In this document: in pieces, positions 1 to 8,233 of the stretch
Layout: every line of letters starts with the position of its first letter
Position numbering within the stretch: the first letter of the stretch is position 1
DNA from: Methanosphaera sp. BMS
Lineage (GTDB): Archaea; Methanobacteriota; Methanobacteria; Methanobacteriales; Methanobacteriaceae
Length of the DNA: 64,000 bases
NCBI RefSeq assembly: GCF_003268005.1
Contig: NZ_CP014213.1
Location: forward strand, 2,563,501 to 2,627,500
Direction of reading: 5' to 3'
The notes under the pieces: generated by a model
What the model saw: the letters and a program-made list of their open reading frames with translations, nothing else
Database searches by the model: none
Told to the model about the DNA's origin: nothing
Position numbers and translations under genes: made by a program

Positions 1-739
1 GTATTTGAGTCACATCAACAATTCTATGATCAAAATCATAAATGTTCATCCTATCAAAACTGTCATGGCAACCGCACATCAATGCAAAAAACCATGTTGT
101 AGCCCATTGACAGGATATACTGATATCACATAGGAATATGTGCTTTGATTTATGGTGGGGTGGCCTGTTGTATACCAAGTTGATTAGATGTCCGCCGTTT
201 TTAAGATTTTTCCTGATTGTCTTTGGAATATTGATTTTATGGGAGAATTCCTCTTTTTTTCTAAGGCTTCTATGGTTTGCTATTTTCTTGCTGAACTTTT
301 GACATAATGAATATACCCTATAATCAATACTGTCCAATGTGGATAGCTTATCATCTAAAATACTGTTGTCCACTAGTTTTTTATGCTCCAGCCTTCTTCG
401 AATAATGGTTTCACGGGTTGTATCCTCACGGGGACCGTTTTCACTGGCTGTTTTGGTATACTGTTGGTTTTCCTTTATATCCAACGGAACATAATCGGCC
501 TTTCTGTTTTTAGTATCTCTATTGTATATGAATACATTGTTAAAGGCCCTTTCATACTTGGGAAGGTCTTCCTTATTTTTCACATAGACACTTTTCAAAG
601 CATCCTTCAATTCAGTTAATGTTAGCTTACTTTTATATTGGTCCCATATGACTGTTGCGGTTATGCTGCTACGTATACTGACATCCATGCCTTCTCTTCT
701 TAAAAAATAGGATAACGTTAAAATCTTCTCATAATTCAT
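1..739 (-). CDS. VWA-domain (CoxE-like) protein, C-terminus cut by window edge
   Basis: The minus strand is open without a stop from an ATG near 739 (an in-frame ATG lies 9 nt further upstream) to the window edge, giving about 245 residues of an incomplete protein. The last part reads FLCDISIS..., a DxSxS metal-ion-dependent adhesion (MIDAS) motif followed by the WATTWFF helix. This is the layout of CoxE-like von Willebrand A proteins, which usually work with a MoxR-type AAA+ ATPase; no such ATPase is visible here. The N-terminal 180 residues are basic and charged, as expected for the domain before the VWA fold. It lies about 30 nt downstream of trkA on the same strand, so co-transcription is likely. 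Substrate unknown. Confidence 0.7.
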   Translation of the reverse strand, partial: MNYEKILTLSYFLRREGMDVSIRSSITATVIWDQYKSKLTLTELKDALKSVYVKNKEDLPKYERAFNNVFIYNRDTKNRKADYVPLDIKENQQYTKTASENGPREDTTRETIIRRRLEHKKLVDNSILDDKLSTLDSIDYRVYSLCQKFSKKIANHRSLRKKEEFSHKINIPKTIRKNLKNGGHLINLVYNRPPHHKSKHIFLCDISISCQWATTWFFALMCGCHDSFDRMNIYDFDHRIVDVTQI

Positions 740-770
740 ATTAATCATCAAAATAATGGGAGGGAGAGGA

Positions 771-1424
771 TTAATCATTTTTTGTAAAAAAATGACGTAC
801 TTCTTTAATGTAATCTCGTTTTACCAGCACTACAATCCGGTCATCATAACCCAGTTCCGTTTCGTTTGTAGGTATTATCTCTTCATTTCCGGAGTATATT
901 GTTATAATTATAAACTTGTCCGTATTGTTTTCTATTTCTTTAATTGGGGTAAATAATATGTCTTTGTTTCTTACCTTTATCTCTAATATTTCAGCGTCTC
1001 CTTTACCCACTGAAACTAAGCGTTGTGCTGTTGGACGGATGATATTTCGCACGATGTATCTTGTGGCACTTCTTTCGGGGTTAATAAATGGTATGTCCAG
1101 TTTGATGAATATGTTTCTGTGATCTACATTGTTCAGTCTGGAAATAACCTTTTTTACTCCATGGTCCTTAGCATATACTGATGATAGTAGGTTAACCTCA
1201 TCATTGGCTGTAGCGGCTACGAAAAAGTCGGCTTTGTCTATGTCTGCCTCTTCAAGTAATTTTGTATTGGTTGCAGTGCCGTGAATGATATAACAGTCCA
1301 ATAAGTTTGCTATCTTTTCACATTGTGCTTTGTCTTTATCGATTAATGTAATGTCATGCTTTTCGGACATTGCTAGTGCCAAGTTATATCCTATACGTCC
1401 AGCACCTACTATTATGCCTATCAT
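771..1424 (-). CDS. trkA: TrkA-family potassium uptake regulator (NAD-binding RCK protein)
   Basis: A 217-residue cytosolic protein. It begins with a Rossmann NAD(H)-binding motif GAGRIG (residues 7-12) and an acidic residue (Asp29) ending the second beta strand, as in TrkA_N/RCK domains. The last 75 or so residues look like a TrkA_C ligand-binding domain. Family role: gating of a TrkH/KtrB-type K+ channel in response to nucleotide binding. No TrkH gene is visible in the window. The VWA gene follows it on the same strand. Confidence 0.88.
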   Translation of the reverse strand: MIGIIVGAGRIGYNLALAMSEKHDITLIDKDKAQCEKIANLLDCYIIHGTATNTKLLEEADIDKADFFVAATANDEVNLLSSVYAKDHGVKKVISRLNNVDHRNIFIKLDIPFINPERSATRYIVRNIIRPTAQRLVSVGKGDAEILEIKVRNKDILFTPIKEIENNTDKFIIITIYSGNEEIIPTNETELGYDDRIVVLVKRDYIKEVRHFFTKND

Positions 1425-1543
1425 AGAAATACCTCAATTGTTGTTATTATTTAATATTATCATTAAATTAATATAAATAGTACTGTCTTATAATGTTTGC
1501 TGTAATGTATAGAAATTATAGTAAAAATAGTTTTAAAAGGTAT

Positions 1544-1619
<76 letters not shown>

Positions 1620-1629
1620 ATGTGAATAA

Positions 1630-1703
1630 TGCAACGACCGGGATTTGAACCCGGGTCACTACCGTGGCAGGGTAGAGTCTTAGCCAGCCTGGACTATCGC
1701 TGC
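1630..1703 (-). tRNA. tRNA-Gly (anticodon GCC)
   Basis: A 74-nt cloverleaf on the minus strand. The acceptor stem GCAGCGA/TCGTTGC is complete with one G-U pair. The anticodon stem CTACC/GGTAG encloses loop CTGCCAC, giving anticodon GCC. The T-arm is GGTTCAAATCC. It is the promoter-proximal member of a tandem tRNA-Gly pair. With the UCC tRNA it would read all Gly codons except possibly GGG by strict pairing. Confidence 0.94.
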
Positions 1704-1756
1704 ATATGTATCGTTATTAGTTCTTTACTAACAACTATATAGTACTTTATTTGATG

Positions 1757-1770
1757 TTATATATAAACCT
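1757..1770 (-). promoter_or_regulatory. TATA box/BRE for the tRNA-Gly pair
   Basis: Read on the minus strand, AGGTTTATATATAA is a good archaeal BRE plus TATA element. It lies about 55 nt upstream of the tRNA-Gly(GCC) 5' end, so initiation about 25 nt downstream would leave a short leader before the mature tRNA. Confidence 0.55.
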
Positions 1771-2177
1771 TTTGGATTAATTAAATTATTTTTTATCAAA
1801 TCCTTTCAAAAAGTGTTAATAATCTATTTAAAAGTATTATCGTTTATGTTATACTCTTTTTTTTAATACTTATCCGCTAATTATTTATTATTGATAAAAT
1901 GGGTATAATCCTATTCTTATTTGATTAATAACTTTAATAAGTGTCTTTTTTTAATTGTACTTATTTTACATAACTTCTATATATAATAAGGTATATAAAT
2001 AATAACAATAATATGGAATAATGTATTATTGTAAACCAAAGTAAAATATTAAATAAAAAATAAGGATTCTTTTAACATTAACTGTAATTTTATTTAACTA
2101 ATCTTGATTTAATTATGGGGGGTTATTGAAAGAATAATTGTTTAAGTATTTTTTAATTTACTATAGGAGAGATTGTT
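1771..2177. other. AT-rich intergenic region upstream of nikR
   Basis: No gene seen. The DNA is extremely AT-rich, with TATA-like stretches around 1979-2000 (plus strand) that could drive nikR with a long leader. No clear dyad of the bacterial NikR operator type was recognised. Confidence 0.5.
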
Positions 2178-2603
2178 ATGAGAATAAGTATGTCTTTACC
2201 TAACAAACTTCTCAATGAATTTGATGATGTTTTAAGGGATAGAGGTTATCAATCTCGTTCAAAAGGTATACGTGATGCATTAAAAGATTACATTCTAAGA
2301 TATCAGTGGATGAATGATATGGAAGGTGAACGCGTAGGAGTGTTAGCCGTAATCTATGATCATCATTATGTTGGCGTAATGGAATCATTAACCGATATTC
2401 AACATGACTATCGTAATCAAATTAATGCAAGTCTTCATATACATATGAATGAAAAATATTGCCTTGAAGTAATCATAGTCAAAGGCGATGTGATTTACAT
2501 AAGAGACTTAACCGAAAAAATCATGAGATTAAAAGGAGTCGAACATGTAAAACTAACCAGTGCAGGAACTGGTGAACTTGAGAAAGTAAAACAAGATAAT
2601 TAA
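2178..2603 (+). CDS. nikR: NikR-type nickel-responsive transcriptional regulator
   Basis: A 141-residue protein with an N-terminal ribbon-helix-helix DNA-binding domain (about 1-50) and a C-terminal ACT-like metal-binding domain. The four residues that bind high-affinity Ni(II) in E. coli NikR are present at the same numbering: His76, His87, His89 and Cys95. The start is an ATG after AGGAGA. Expected role: Ni-dependent repression of nickel uptake. Nickel is central to methanogens (F430, hydrogenases, CODH), and a hydrogenase maturation protease lies about 1.1 kb downstream. No nickel transporter is visible nearby, so targets are probably elsewhere. Confidence 0.92.
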   Translation: MRISMSLPNKLLNEFDDVLRDRGYQSRSKGIRDALKDYILRYQWMNDMEGERVGVLAVIYDHHYVGVMESLTDIQHDYRNQINASLHIHMNEKYCLEVIIVKGDVIYIRDLTEKIMRLKGVEHVKLTSAGTGELEKVKQDN

Positions 2604-2909
2604 ATTTAAATAAAAATTTTTATACCCACATATTTTTTATAAATTTATTATCTTCATAACAATTTATTCAATCTCATTTTTCAAAAAAACTTTACAAAAT
2701 CCCATAATCCTATTTTTCCAAGTAATATTTCTATTTTTAACCTAACATTAAATGCATTTTGCTCTATAAATGACCGTCAAGCTACATAATTTCTATAAAA
2801 CAAAACGCTATAATTCCAATGAAATCCCGATAAACTTTTGCATATACATAATATTTCAACAATTTTTTTTATAACAAATTTTTTTAGAATCCATCAACAT
2901 ATAAAATAT

Positions 2910-3674
2910 ATGATGACATATTACGATGATTTAGATAATGACGAAAAAAGAGTCACCGCTTTTTTCAAAGCCATTGAAAAGAAAGTTCATGGAATCTGCT
3001 ATGACTTAGGGACAGGTTCGGGAATACTTGCCAAAAAAGCAAGTAAATATGCCGATTATGTCTATGCAATAGAACAAAATCCGTTAATAGCAGATAAAAC
3101 AAGAAAAAATCTGGACAAATATGATAACATTAAATTCATACAAGCTGATGCAACAGAATATCAATTTATGGAAAATATTGATGTTGTCATATGTGAAATG
3201 CTTGACACTGCTTTAATAGATGAAGAACAAATACCCGTAATCAACAATGTAATAAAATATGCCGCTGATAATACGGAATTTATTCCAATGGCAGTCTATT
3301 CTACAATCGAATTAATCAATTCCAAAATCATGGGAATATGTTACTATGAAGACGAACATCCAAAATATACCTCACTGTCAGATGAAGTAAAATATGGCAT
3401 GATTAAACTAAATCAATATAATAAACCAGAATATGAAGAGGATATACAGATAAAAGTCAAAAATGGCGGATTATTGAACGCCATAAAAATAACCACATAT
3501 ACAATACTGACTGATGAGGTAATACTGGAGCCAACACCAATGTTAAATCCACCACTTTTAATACCTGTTGAACAGTTGAATGTGGATGAAGGTGAAACTA
3601 TTACAATAAACCTAAAATATACGATGGGGGGTGGATTAAATACTATCCAAACAACAAGAAGATACAATAAGTGA
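2910..3674 (+). CDS. Class I SAM-dependent methyltransferase (protein arginine methyltransferase-like)
   Basis: The SAM-binding motif I, DLGTGSGIL, lies near the N-terminus, followed by an acidic motif II (AIEQNP) and a CEMLDT motif IV segment. This arrangement is reminiscent of archaeal proteins related to arginine methyltransferases. The C-terminal half is beta-rich. I prefer the ATG at 2910 (or 2913): a TTG at 2838 would add 24 residues with no methyltransferase similarity and no ribosome site. No Shine-Dalgarno is seen before 2910, so translation may be leaderless. The substrate is unknown. The stop lies 31 nt before the protease ATG. Confidence 0.7.
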   Translation: MMTYYDDLDNDEKRVTAFFKAIEKKVHGICYDLGTGSGILAKKASKYADYVYAIEQNPLIADKTRKNLDKYDNIKFIQADATEYQFMENIDVVICEMLDTALIDEEQIPVINNVIKYAADNTEFIPMAVYSTIELINSKIMGICYYEDEHPKYTSLSDEVKYGMIKLNQYNKPEYEEDIQIKVKNGGLLNAIKITTYTILTDEVILEPTPMLNPPLLIPVEQLNVDEGETITINLKYTMGGGLNTIQTTRRYNK

Positions 3675-3705
3675 ATTTATAGCAGGCTACGATAAGCTGC
3701 TGATT

Positions 3706-4140
3706 ATGGGAATAGGAAATACCCTGCGGGGAGACGACGCAACAGGACCAAAGATAATAGACATAATCTATGAAAAATTAGTAAACTCCGATGTTGATTC
3801 AGACAATATCTATCTGTTAAATGCGGCAACAGCACCGGAAAATCATACAATAGAAATAAGAGAAATAAATCCCTCACACCTAATCATAATAGATGCGGTG
3901 GAATTTTCTGATAAGCCGGGATCATTTATCATAGTTGATAAAAAACAGATAGATACATTCAACTTCTCAACACATACCATGCCAATATCCTTCCTGATAA
4001 ACTACCTTGAAGACAGTGTGGGATGTAAGATTTTAACACTGGGAATACAGCCGAAGGATATGACACTCGTGGATACAATATCGGATGAAGTAAACAGCAG
4101 TATTGAAGAATTGGCAGAAACAATAATCAAAAATATATGA
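3706..4140 (+). CDS. hycI: HycI-type hydrogenase maturation protease
   Basis: The 144 residues start directly with the family motif GIGNTLRGDD. They contain the IDAVEF and STHTMP segments that supply the Asp and His nickel-sensing ligands of HybD/HycI endopeptidases. The expected job is cleaving the C-terminal tail of a [NiFe]-hydrogenase large subunit after nickel insertion. The N-terminal beta strand expected before GIGN (here KLLIM) is encoded upstream of the only ATG, in an open frame reaching back to a TAA at 3637 that holds no ATG, GTG or TTG. The true start is therefore uncertain. It overlaps the next gene region by ATGA. Confidence 0.82.
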   Translation: MGIGNTLRGDDATGPKIIDIIYEKLVNSDVDSDNIYLLNAATAPENHTIEIREINPSHLIIIDAVEFSDKPGSFIIVDKKQIDTFNFSTHTMPISFLINYLEDSVGCKILTLGIQPKDMTLVDTISDEVNSSIEELAETIIKNI

Positions 4141-4151
4141 GGTGCATTCAA

Positions 4152-5306
4152 TTGAAAATATTATTTATAGGATCACGATTATTTGATGACATATCTTGGT
4201 ATACAAAAGAAAAAGGAATAACAAGTATCATCACTGAATCAAATGAACACGCTCCCAACATTGACTTGGCAGACAAACATTACATAGTAGAACGGGGAAT
4301 GGATAAACCCGGGGAAATTGCTTTAAAAGAAGATGTAGATGCTGTAATCCCACTTATAGGGATAGATAAGCCATTGGTTGATGTAGGTTTGTTAAAGGAT
4401 AAGTTGGAATCAGAAAATGGAATACCGGTTGTTGCCGCAGGTTACGATTGTGCCAAGCTGGCAGCGGACAAATATCAAACAAAAGAATTGCTCCTGGAAA
4501 ACGATATTAAAACACCCCTCTTTAGAAAAGTAGATGAAAAATACAATACTGATGAAATCAAAAAAGAACTACCTATAGTACTTAAAACACCCGAAGGACA
4601 AGGTGGATCAGGAGTAAAAATAGCACTAAATGATGATGATGTGGAAGAGTTCATCAAAGACAAGGATAATGTTTTTACCGAAGAATATGTTGAAGGATTT
4701 GAAGCATCAATTGAAGTTCTAAGATGGAATAACCAGGAAATTTCACTGGCACCAATCTACAAGGGAATAACTACAACCGAAGGAACACATCCTCTTGCCA
4801 AGATAAAACAGGGTCCCTTGGATATTGGGGGATTGGATAACAACTCACATAACAAAGCCTTAAGAAGCCTTGCCGAAAAACTGGCCCAACTTGTAAATGT
4901 AGAGGGTACAATGGACATAGACATACTTCATGATACGACAAAAAGTGAAGATTATATAATAGAACTAAATACAAGACCGAGCGGGACCCGATACATGACT
5001 GCCGCTACAACCGATGTATATCCACTATGTCAACTGGTAGACATGGCCTGTGGTAAATGGACAGCCAAAAACGTTGAAGGAAAGATGAATAACTATTACA
5101 GTGCCGAACTGCCTGTAGGAGATTTTCCACAGGATAAGAAAATACCGGAAAACAAGGTATTCGATGGAGACGTATCATACGTGGTACATGGGCCGGAACA
5201 CTATCAAAGACTAACGCTCAGGGCACCTACAAGGGACTTGCTAAATAAATTAATCTATGAATTAGTACCAGGATATGCAAAGGAAAATGATATTCAATTT
5301 CAATGA
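4152..5306 (+). CDS. ATP-grasp superfamily protein, carbamoyl-phosphate-synthase-like
   Basis: About 384 residues. An N-terminal preATP-grasp Rossmann-like domain begins LKILFIGSR. It is followed by an ATP-grasp core with the glycine-rich loop PEGQGGSGVK and the Mg-binding ExN motif in IIELNTRPSG. The family ligates a carboxylate to an amine or thiol through an acyl phosphate; the substrate cannot be told. I chose the TTG at 4152, which sits 7 nt after GAGGTG; the ATG at 4137 overlaps the upstream stop and lacks its own ribosome site. A group II intron starts 32 nt after its stop codon. Confidence 0.72.
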   Translation: MKILFIGSRLFDDISWYTKEKGITSIITESNEHAPNIDLADKHYIVERGMDKPGEIALKEDVDAVIPLIGIDKPLVDVGLLKDKLESENGIPVVAAGYDCAKLAADKYQTKELLLENDIKTPLFRKVDEKYNTDEIKKELPIVLKTPEGQGGSGVKIALNDDDVEEFIKDKDNVFTEEYVEGFEASIEVLRWNNQEISLAPIYKGITTTEGTHPLAKIKQGPLDIGGLDNNSHNKALRSLAEKLAQLVNVEGTMDIDILHDTTKSEDYIIELNTRPSGTRYMTAATTDVYPLCQLVDMACGKWTAKNVEGKMNNYYSAELPVGDFPQDKKIPENKVFDGDVSYVVHGPEHYQRLTLRAPTRDLLNKLIYELVPGYAKENDIQFQ

Positions 5307-5337
5307 ATATTAATCAATTGCATTATCATTACTTTTT
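5284..5337 (+). terminator. Possible hairpin plus T-tract serving as terminator and intron target
   Basis: AATGATA (from about 5286) and TATCATT (ending 5330) can pair across a long loop spanning the ATP-grasp stop codon. They are followed by CTTTTT at 5332-5337. The T-tract is also IBS1 of the group II intron. The hairpin is weak because of its long loop. Confidence 0.3.
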
Positions 5338-6163
5338 GTGTGACAGGCACTTGTCTTTAATTTGTTCTCACCTTAAACTATGCTTTAGGCGTGTTAGTAT
5401 TATATTCGTTTAGGGTGTATTTAACATGGTTATATGGGTTATTCTCCCTTGAACTGCACTACTGGTAACAATGGGTGGATTACATTATAGGTAAAGCCTA
5501 ATATTACTTCTAGCATCTATGAAGTAGTGGGTGAGAGAAAGACTAAGATCTCTAATAATAAATGAACTGATATAAGCATCGTAATAATGAGCCAGTAATG
5601 TGGGATGATTAAAGGATGTACTGTGATTGCAGATAGGCAGACGAAGTGAAAAAGGACATCTATAGATTACAACCCATATATCCGTCGGTGTAATGGGAGA
5701 GCCGAAGCTATATCGTATCTAATAAAAGATAAACCTGGGAAGCCTGGCAAAGTCCAGTAATATGTTACTGGTAGGTTTTTGTGAGGAGTATCTAAGACCT
5801 TGTTAGGTAAAGGATGTTAAGAAAGCTAATGCCACATTGTCATTAAGACAGAGGATTTTAACAAAATTGAACTACTGTGGATATGCTGACTCTAACAGGC
5901 AAATAACATGTTCATAAAACGAAAAGTATTTCAGATATGTAATTGGAATATGATGAAAGACATAGAAAAACACACAAATATTTTATGCTGTTGTGCATCA
6001 TTATATAAAATGGTATATAATATACGTATTTGATATATAAAATCGGATATAACATGCCAGTATTTTACTTTGGATAACTAATTTACTTGAGCCGTATGTA
6101 TTGAAAGGTACGCGTACTGTTCTGAAGGGAGCAAGAGAGAGCAACCTCTCTAACTTATCTGAC
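5338..6163 (+). mobile_element. ORF-less group II intron
   Basis: The left end is GTGTGAC, matching the GUGYG 5' splice-site consensus. Near the right end, 6089-6122 folds as a 34-nt domain V: GAGC... pairs with ...GUUC, with a GAAA tetraloop, a 2-nt bulge and the AGC triad. A domain VI hairpin with candidate branch A near 6153 follows, then a 3' end in AC. Exon pairing is exact: IBS1 CTTTTT (5332-5337) with EBS1 AAAAAG (5649-5654), and IBS2 TCATTA (5326-5331) with EBS2 TAATGA (5585-5590). One C-U mismatch sits in the lower domain V stem. There is no reverse transcriptase reading frame, so any splicing or movement would need a maturase from elsewhere. It lies in the intergenic region after the ATP-grasp gene. 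Confidence 0.85.
6089..6122 (+). ncRNA. Group II intron domain V (catalytic hairpin)
   Basis: A 34-nt hairpin. The lower stem runs from GAGC to GUUC and includes one G-U pair and one C-U mismatch at its fifth position. A CG bulge at positions 25-26 separates it from an upper stem capped by GAAA. This is the most conserved part of group II introns and the main basis for the call. Confidence 0.88.
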
Positions 6164-6471
6164 TAGGGTATCTTTGTAATATGACTTCAAATCATGTAGT
6201 TATCAGTTGAGGATTAACTTATTTTTTTGGTTGATGATTAATTTTTTAAAATTCTTTAGATTGCTTATTTTCTGATAAAAACATTTTTAATCAATAATAA
6301 AAAATTCATGCTGGTTGATGATTATGGTTGGTGATTGGGATATGCTATTATTAATCTGGATAACTTATTTAAATTAGTCGCTTCGTGGATATTCATTCAG
6401 GGATATGCTTTTTTCAATATTAATTTCCCATATGATTCATTTTTTAAAAAAAAATAATAAGAAAGTGTGTG
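6164..6471. other. 3' exon flank of the intron, non-coding
   Basis: AT-rich and without a gene. The 12-mer GGTTGATGATTA occurs twice (about 6230 and 6314). The MFS gene ends convergently at 6472. No second splice junction or transposase remnant was seen. Confidence 0.45.
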
Positions 6472-7845
6472 TTATATGCTCTCCTTCAATCCGATAAACG
6501 ATATAACCGCACCAATAAATACGAATGCGACTGCAAGTATCATTATTGTATTACAACTATTTAGGAGTAAATCATAGTACTCTGGTACTATTGCTACATT
6601 GCCCATTACGATTGCAAATACTGTTGTAAATATTCCGAGACTTACGGTCTGTCCTATCAGTCTTGTGGCTGAAAGGGATGCTGATGCCTTTGATGATTCC
6701 TCTTCAGGTACCGTTGTGGTAATAAGCACGGTATTGGGTGATGAAAATAATCCATAGCCTATACCATGTAATGTCATGGCTATTAACAGTACGTATAACG
6801 GCGTGCTGCGTGATAGGAAGCACATGAGTATAAATGCAACACACAAGATTAATAAACCACAGCCTGTCAGAATCTCCCCTCTAATCTTCTTAATCATCCA
6901 ACCTGATATGACACTCATCACTACCATTATAAGTGGTGTGATAATAAGGTACATTCCGGCTATCTGGGAATCCATACCCATGATGTACTGCATGTGATAG
7001 TTATAGACGTAGGTTGTCATGAATGTTGCAAAGTAGCTGAACAGACATGCAAGGTTGGCTGATGCAAAGCGTAGATTTTTAAACAGTCTCATCTCAAATA
7101 TCGGATTTTTGCTTTTCAGTTCCCAATATCCAAAGCATATCAGCAGAATTATTCCAACAAGTGTAATGACTTGACCTGTCAACTCCAATATTCCAGTAAA
7201 TCCATAGATAAACAATATTATTCCCATTGAGTATAGAATGGTACCTGTCATGTCAAAGTTATATTCATCCTCATGGATCCATTCTCCTTTAATCTTGCTT
7301 ATAAGATAATAGTTAATTATGATAACAGGTAATGTTGCAAAAAACAGGCTTTGCCATCCATAGTTAAATATCAGACTTCCACCGAGTATCGGTGCAAGTG
7401 CAATTCCTATATAGACTGTTGCCACGGCAATACCTATTGCAGGTCCTTTTTTATCATCACTCATGGATTCGACAATTAATGCTATGGATGCAACGTTTAA
7501 TATGGCAGATGCTATTCCAAGAACTACTCTAAATGCAAGTAGCATATATGCATCCTGTGATAATCCCGTTCCAAGTGTTCCTATAAAGAAGATTATAATT
7601 CCAAACTTCAATACCTTTTTTAAACCATATTTTTGACATATCTTACCGCATGGAATGCTCAGTACTGCTATTGACAACAGGTATATCGTGTCAACCCAGT
7701 TTTGCAATACATTATTCATTGCAAATGCCTTGGCAATTGATGGCAATGCTACTGGTGCAGCATTTAATAGGAATGCAACTATAATTGTTGCAAGACTTCC
7801 AGCGGTAATTATATACTTTTCCTCTATTGAATACATTTTTTTCAC
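6472..7845 (-). CDS. MFS transporter, DHA2/EmrB-like drug:H+ antiporter family
   Basis: 457 hydrophobic residues with about 13-14 predicted membrane spans. The major facilitator loop 2-3 motif appears as GKICQKYGLKK. A motif C-like segment, GIALAPILGGSLIFNYGW, marks antiporters. Probable role: proton-driven export of a small toxic compound from the cytosol. It is a single gene with no adjacent regulator on its strand. Such transporters are common in gut bacteria, so acquisition by transfer is possible but not shown by the sequence alone. Confidence 0.83.
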   Translation of the reverse strand: MKKMYSIEEKYIITAGSLATIIVAFLLNAAPVALPSIAKAFAMNNVLQNWVDTIYLLSIAVLSIPCGKICQKYGLKKVLKFGIIIFFIGTLGTGLSQDAYMLLAFRVVLGIASAILNVASIALIVESMSDDKKGPAIGIAVATVYIGIALAPILGGSLIFNYGWQSLFFATLPVIIINYYLISKIKGEWIHEDEYNFDMTGTILYSMGIILFIYGFTGILELTGQVITLVGIILLICFGYWELKSKNPIFEMRLFKNLRFASANLACLFSYFATFMTTYVYNYHMQYIMGMDSQIAGMYLIITPLIMVVMSVISGWMIKKIRGEILTGCGLLILCVAFILMCFLSRSTPLYVLLIAMTLHGIGYGLFSSPNTVLITTTVPEEESSKASASLSATRLIGQTVSLGIFTTVFAIVMGNVAIVPEYYDLLLNSCNTIMILAVAFVFIGAVISFIGLKESI

Positions 7846-8233
7846 CGTTAAATTTTAATTTATTTTATTAGATTAAAATCAACTATTTTTTAAATTATTG
7901 ATTATAGATTTTTTTTAAGTAAAAACATTGGTGTTTTCAGTAGATATTTAACCCATTATGTACTTAATATATCTTGGTTTAAAAATAATTGAAAAAACAT
8001 TGTTAAAATTCATATTTTTTGATTATCAGATTTTCTTTATTCATATGCTCTTTATTTAAGTAATCTTGATGTAAATGTTATATATTAAATTCATTATAAG
8101 ATAATATAAAACGAAATAATTATTTAAATTAAAATTTGGTAGATTTTTAAAGTATTTTATTCATATTTTTTGATAAAATATTTGTTTGTAAAAATTTTCA
8201 TTAGAAAAGCAATTGATTAAGTGATGTGATAAA
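7846..8233. other. Divergent promoter region, MFS gene / ubiD cluster
   Basis: About 390 bp of very AT-rich DNA between divergent genes. It should hold promoters for both. No RNA gene, long dyad or conserved operator was recognised. GTGAT just before the UbiD GTG is the likely ribosome site. Confidence 0.45.

Noticed and set aside
383-619. Plus-strand open frame of 78 codons
   Set aside because: It lies opposite the VWA protein, which has a clear DxSxS motif; it is an antisense shadow.
1771-2177. NikR operator (GTATGA-N16-TCATAC type)
   Set aside because: No matching dyad was found; archaeal NikR may use a different site.
5880-6030. Short open frame in group II intron domain IV as a maturase remnant
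   Set aside because: The roughly 40 codons show no reverse transcriptase or maturase motif; composition is that of the AT-rich domain.
6225-6290. TGATGA ... CTGA arrangement downstream of the intron
   Set aside because: Spacing exceeds a C/D RNA half and no internal boxes or stem exist.
5307-6471. A frame-shifted protein gene in the long gap
   Set aside because: Stops occur in all frames and the RNA signature of a group II intron explains most of the stretch.
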